This document shows, piece after piece, positions 58,713 to 64,000 of a stretch of 64,000 nucleotides of DNA. The notes under the pieces were generated by a model. The model worked only from the letters and a program-made list of their open reading frames with translations, ran no database searches and had not been told where the DNA came from. How positions within the stretch are numbered: position 1 is the first letter of the stretch; every line of letters starts with the position of its first letter. Made by a program: the position numbers and the translations under genes. This stretch comes from Paraescarpia echinospica. Taxonomy: Eukaryota > Annelida > Polychaeta > Sabellida > Siboglinidae. The stretch covers positions 39,878,743 to 39,942,742 of the forward strand of contig CM034533.1 of the NCBI GenBank assembly GCA_020002185.1, read 5' to 3'.

Positions 58713-59340
58713 TCACAGGTGAGGCTCGTTAACGAAACTCCGTGTTGAGCTTGAGAAGCCGTTGATTCTCGAACTCCGCATCCCTGACGCAGGATCCCAG
58801 CGGCTTCAAGATCAGGCATGCAACAAATTTAGCCAGGTAGCGAGAGACGACGGCTGGACACAGGGGCAGCCAGGTACTGTTCGAGCTGGCATCAAATAAA
58901 AGCAAAACTGTGTTCGTTTATACGACGCGTTCGAACCACCGAACCGAATACATTAGCAAAATTTACTGGAGAAAAACGGAATTTCAAACGGTAAATGTTT
59001 TGTGTTGCAGGCTCAAATCCTACAATTGTAAACTTATTCGTATACTTTCCTTTTAGGATACCTTAATTTTCTGTAATTGTCTGCATTATCGAAAACACTT
59101 ATTGCAACATACGTCACCAAAATAGGGCATACAATCCATACGAAACAAATATAATCTTAAGTGACATTGAAACAAATCAAAAATACAATAAAACTACATT
59201 AATATCCCGTTGTTTGTTTTCTGTACCACCATCCGTTACTTCACTAGGGAACGCGTCAGTCGTTCTGGAAAATCTCGTCTCAGCCAAAGAACTCGACTCG
59301 GTCTCGTCTTCCGCCGTGCGCTCAACCGGAAACAACGAAT
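58713..59340. other. No gene seen
   Basis: Unique sequence between the SINE and the right copy of the 265-bp duplication. Confidence 0.45.
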
Positions 59341-59344
59341 AAAC

Positions 59345-59615
59345 GGATTACAAATACAATACAAGAGCATAGCGTCACACGCCAGAAGGCAGGTGTATCT
59401 CTAGACATCAGTAAACCATGTCTATAATTTTCAAATCACTAAAACATTAAACAGTTCCATTTTTACACGAGATGTTCATGTACATTGTACAACGTCGTGG
59501 TAAATGGACCCATAGAATGAGAAGACGCTATTTTAGACTCGCGGACAACTGTTAATTACTAACTACTACTAATTACACGGGTATAATTTCGCAATTAAAC
59601 TGTCCACTCTATTGA
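59345..59615 (+). repeat. 265-bp direct duplication, right copy
   Basis: Differs from 56641-56911 by about a dozen changes, including a short actaactact insertion near 59560. Confidence 0.92.
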
Positions 59616-59814
59616 TTCTAGAACGTCGATGTTCGCCCTCTGCTTGAGTACAACTGCTAAATTGAAGCATGGCGTGTTTCCGCATGGTTTCAACACGGCA
59701 GTAGGTCCTAATTATTACGATGATACAACAACATTAATCCCTGAAAGTCTGGCGCTCGAGGGTCAAGCCATCAAAGACGAAAACGTTAACATGCCCACTT
59801 ACATACATACATGC

Positions 59815-59968
59815 ATGCATACAAAATACATACATACATACATACATACATACATACATACATACATACATACATACATAAATACATACATACATACGTA
59901 CGTATATGCATACACACATACATACATACATGCATGCATACATACGTACATACGTAGGGGCCTACATG

Positions 59969-60066
<98 letters not shown>

Positions 60067-60165
60067 CATACATACATACATAAGCTCGATTATAATAAGA
60101 TTTCATTTATATTTATATATATATATATGTATGTATATATATATATATATATACACTGTATATAT
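59815..60165 (+). repeat. Compound microsatellite: (CATA)n, (CA)n, (TA)n
   Basis: cata units 59810-59945, ca units 59972-60053, ta-rich 60054-60165. Confidence 0.97.
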
Positions 60166-62935
60166 GTATATATATTGGTTAGAAACATGTTAGTGCAACG
60201 GCTTAGCGTCTGCACATTCACGATAACATGTGGCTAAGACTAAGTAGGCCTATAGATAATTACTCGCCGGTTGCATAATTCAACATAAATATGCAGCGCC
60301 GCTAAAATCTTGTAGAATGCAGCATTGCGCGCACACGCATCGCAGGAGCTATTTACTGACGATCGTGCGTGTATGCCGTTGTAAAATTACCCAAATTAGT
60401 TGTCTTATCTTTGATCTAGACCGACAATAGATTCATTGACGCCGCGTAACTCTTACGTCATCTCATCATGACGTCACACGGTCAGAGAGTAGTTTCACAG
60501 CTATTTATTTCCGGTTTTGAGGAATGCGAATCGCGTCTTCCGCGGTTATATAATATTGCTGACTGTCTGTGTTTGTATGCGTGCCACCAGTGCTGAGACA
60601 CATGTATGTTATAAAGTGTCTCTATGACATACATTGATTCGAATACTGGTGAAATCTAAACATTTCGTCTACTTTTTAGGCCAATAATCATACCTATGTT
60701 GGAGAGTAAACTGAGTCAGAACTTTAAAAAACAAGTACCAAACACTTAAGAGTTAAAGTTTGGTATTCATTGAAACTTTGGAGGATTTCATGTTTAAATA
60801 TTATAGGAAAATATACAAAATCAATAGTACCATACACTCTGTATGCGATCAGGGGTGTACACGCAATTGTATGCATTGCATTGTATTAACACTATACCAT
60901 TGTATATCATATTATTGTAGGTTATTAATCTTTCACGTTTACATAAAATTACATATTGCACAAAATACATGATTTGGCGATGATAAAAAATATGTAAGTT
61001 TTACTCGAGACGGCATTAAAACACCGATCAATAAATCTTAAGATTTAAATGTGAAAATAAGCGTTTCGTTTCTGATGATTGACTCTCAACTTCCACTGGT
61101 ATTTAATTTATGACGATCAATTGACTACATCAATACCGATTCATGCATGCAGTATAACATGGCTAATTGTATATAGACTTCGAGCTAACAACTTAAAAAC
61201 ATTTAGGCATTTTAACTAGCTCCGCTACAGTTAACCAATGACAATTGTTGTACATTCTAATTAAGATCCCATGTTAATGTTATATTCTATGTCAGATAAC
61301 TTTCTTTCGTTCGGGTAGAACATATATTACACCTTAATACGCTTACTTGTCTGTGTTATTCGTGGCAAGTATCGCAGAGCACGAAAAAAAGAAATATAGT
61401 ATCCATGGTCACTTTAAAAAGACCAATCAGTGTAACTTATGCAAACTCATTCTGATAGCACAGCCTAATTGATTTAGGACGTCGCACATCAAAGCGTGTG
61501 TAACGGGGCATGAGCGGAAGGGCAGGGTCGCGTCGTGAAAGGCGACCTACTGAGCAAAACCTGCGACTCGGTGCGCCTGTTTGATCGCCGATGAGATGTT
61601 ATGTAACTACCGGTAGCGTCGCGTCATTTCCTGTTCGTGTTAGACCTGGTCTGACCGATCGGCGCTTCCTGGAACTAGTGTCGTCAATAGGAACTATTGT
61701 CTCGGGGGGATGGAAGTTCGTTTGTTACCGAAGAAGGGATTACGAGGGTAAATTAGGAAAGCGATCTCACATCAAAGGTCGCCGCGGTGGGGTCAGGTAG
61801 TGTTTCGTGGATGCGGATTAACGATGCATGTGTGGAAGCGCTACACCGGTGAACGTAATAGCATCGTATGAACACATTAACCGTGTCATTATCAGTCCGT
61901 CCTGTACAGTTTCTTAGTCAGGCTGATCCCTATCCTGTTTATACATAAAATATATTCAATTTTTTTGTTATTATTATTATGTTCAGCCTCCGTTAGTGGA
62001 GAAGAATTGCTCAAGTACATACAAATACCCACGCAGAAGTCAAATATTCGGTACGTCACTACATACACATATTTAGAAGTAGAATGTTTATACGTTGTAT
62101 GAGTCGTCATTATTATGTCAAATGGGGAACCTATTCAAAAGTATTCCTTCCGTAGTCTCTGTATATCTGAAATAAATAAATAAATGTTACATTTTGTATA
62201 GTTAAATACAAAGTATTTGTATACATGCTGAATTACAATGATCATGTGAAATAACATTGATTGCACGGTATGGGGAATAGATAATATCATCGTACTATAA
62301 ATATTTTTATTATACATTTAGACAAACATTCCTGGGTAATTATATTTACCCGCCAGGCTAGTTGTTTGGTTGATTTTATTTGCGTGGGTTGCCTTTTTCG
62401 ACTTGACCTCTTTGAGACTTCCAACTATACCCCTTGCGATTTCCAACTGCACCCGTTGACGCTGGCAAAAAAACTCACAAACGGGCCAACGGGCCTATTC
62501 ATATGGAACTCATTTCCCCCAAGCATAATTATGTACCTCAGCGGGGTGCGTTCGCACCCATTGCATCCCCAGCCTACGGGACTACTCGATGAACACTCAA
62601 ATGCTCGTGGGATCGTTTGCTTAATGTCATGCTACTAAATAGTCCCTTTAATCATGATTTCTATTGCGGCATTTTGCATTGAAATATGTATTAATTTACC
62701 GTTTACAACTATACGCCATTCAAATACATCGAATTTCATTTGACTGAACGTAAGGACTTTAGGTTGAGGTGAAAGTGAACTGAACAAACCAAACACGCCT
62801 TAGATTGTTTCCTACAAAGGTAATGTGTTTGGGTTCTTGAAAAAATACGATTTCTTTATTAACTGTTATTTGGTTGTACAGGCCTGTATTTCATTATTAA
62901 TAATTTATATAGCGCTGCACGTCTTTAATTGTACG
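60166..62935. other. No gene recognised
   Basis: Includes a GC-richer stretch 61490-61850 with a 69-codon ORF of no known motif, and CRE-like tgacgtca at about 60469. Possible promoter or exon DNA of an unrecognised gene, but nothing decisive. Confidence 0.4.
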
Positions 62936-62940
62936 TATTT

Positions 62941-63205
62941 AATAGTACATCTGTTTAGCAGTGGTAGCTCTGTGGTAGACGCCAATAGTACATCTGTTTA
63001 GCAGTGGTAGCTCTGTGGTAGACGCCAATAGTACATCTGTTTAGCAGTGGTAGCTCTGTGGTATACGCCAATAGTACATCTGTTTAGCAGTGGTAGCTCT
63101 GTGGTAGACGCCAATAGTACATCTGTTTAGCAGTGGTAGCTCTGTGGTAGACGCCAATAGTACATCTGTTTAGCAGTGGTAGCTCTGTGGTAGACGCCAA
63201 TAGTG
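62941..63205 (+). repeat. 43-bp tandem repeat, 6 copies
   Basis: The unit is aatagtacatctgtttagca plus gtggtagctctgtggtagacgcc. Copies are almost identical; one has gtatacgcc. The stretch ggtagctctgtggtagacg resembles a tRNA box A. Confidence 0.95.
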
Positions 63206-64000
63206 GTATACGTTTATTATTTAATCAGTGCTACGTTTCTTTCGTTGTACAAATGTTTTAAAAATACACCTATTTTGTGGTACATCTCCTTGGTGGTACA
63301 TATCTTCAGTAATACACATCTTTACCAGCATACTCAATTGGCGGTACACTTCTTAAGTGATACACTTCTTTTGTAGTATGCTTTGTAGTGCGACAAAGTA
63401 TGAGTAATACACCTATCATGGTGTGTACTGTATTAAAGAGAGCCATTAAAGGGAACCAATCAGTTCCTCTACCCGGAACTAGCGGGTGTTGTAATTTGTA
63501 AAAAGAATGCTGCTGTGTAGAACAAGGAGAAATGGGGCGTCGTTGAACATCAAAGGGTATTGCAGTTAACTCAGCCCGACTCGGCCGTAATGCCAATAAA
63601 GCTAGTTTTGAAACTGAATGTTTTGTTTACTATTTGAACAAGCTCCGGGGTCGTAACTTCCAAACTACGAACGTTGTCACGGGCTTACTAAACACAATTT
63701 GGCGGGCAATATAGCTTCAAGATAATCTTAAGAACATTACATTAATTAATAAATGAAAAATTAGGAATAGACTGCCTCTCTTTACTGCTTCGTACAGGCG
63801 AAGTGACCTATGGGTCTGACACCGGATGGTCAGCGATGGTGAAGACGTGATCGATGTAACGTCGAGGCTGCAGCGGCGACTAATGGTCAGTGAGCCTGAG
63901 GCGACGAGCCCTCTACACCTGGGCCGACAGGCGCACGCCCTGAGTAATGGCACACGCGCCTCTGCACGGCCGTCGTGTCCACTGCGAAAACATTGTGGTC
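63206..64000. other. No gene recognised
   Basis: 63240-63420 repeats the word ggtacac/agtaatacac loosely (tandem-like decay). 63760-63980 is GC-richer with a 78-codon minus-strand ORF without recognised motifs. Confidence 0.4.

Noticed and set aside
61591..61800. 69-codon ORF in a GC-richer island
   Set aside because: No homology recognised and no splice or neighbour support; kept only as a note.

Overview
The window is animal nuclear DNA. It has spliced genes with short phase 1-1 EGF exons, non-LTR retrotransposon wreckage of several clades on both strands, tRNA-derived repeats and a very heavy load of mini- and microsatellites. The AT-rich introns and the mix of repeats suggest a marine invertebrate (mollusc, other lophotrochozoan or lancelet-like), but the species cannot be named from sequence alone.

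The main structure is a large, old inverted duplication of one gene. Copy A lies on the + strand (about 364-14368) and copy B on the - strand (about 49132-35590). They converge tail to tail across about 20 kb. I could assemble copy A exon by exon: three EGF modules, two complete SEA domains each split over three exons, a 21-nt micro-exon, a transmembrane exon and a cytoplasmic exon. All splice phases agree, giving 1440 nt = 479 residues plus stop within the window. The 5' end is outside the window. The product is a type I membrane protein of EGF-SEA-SEA-TM layout, comparable in plan to transmembrane mucins.

Copy B keeps most of the same exons with the same lengths but is decayed: a frameshifted EGF exon, a half EGF exon, a lost EGF cysteine, a lost splice acceptor and no cytoplasmic exon. 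Homology between the copies includes the introns, so each copy serves as the empty site for insertions in the other. A has a 1.06-kb LINE composite with a 5-bp target duplication, a 3.8-kb CR1 insertion and a 66-bp minisatellite. B has a 39-bp minisatellite, a 160-bp terminal-inverted-repeat element and a 0.9-kb insertion with a tRNA-like sequence.

The spacer (14.4-35.1 kb) holds LINE fragments (CR1/L2-like, RTE and others), a decayed minus-strand gene of the GCD-motif family common in invertebrate genomes (21.05-22.6 kb), a 60-bp minisatellite open on both strands, smaller tandem repeats and a 0.54-kb fold-back element. The right flank (49.6-64 kb) is a satellite landscape: about 850 bp of GGT-rich repeat, long GTGA and GT arrays, three copies of a roughly 0.4-kb repeat flanked by different microsatellites, a 265-bp direct duplication next to a MITE, SINE-like sequence and a 43-bp tandem repeat. 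I see no rRNA, CRISPR array or bacterial-type gene.
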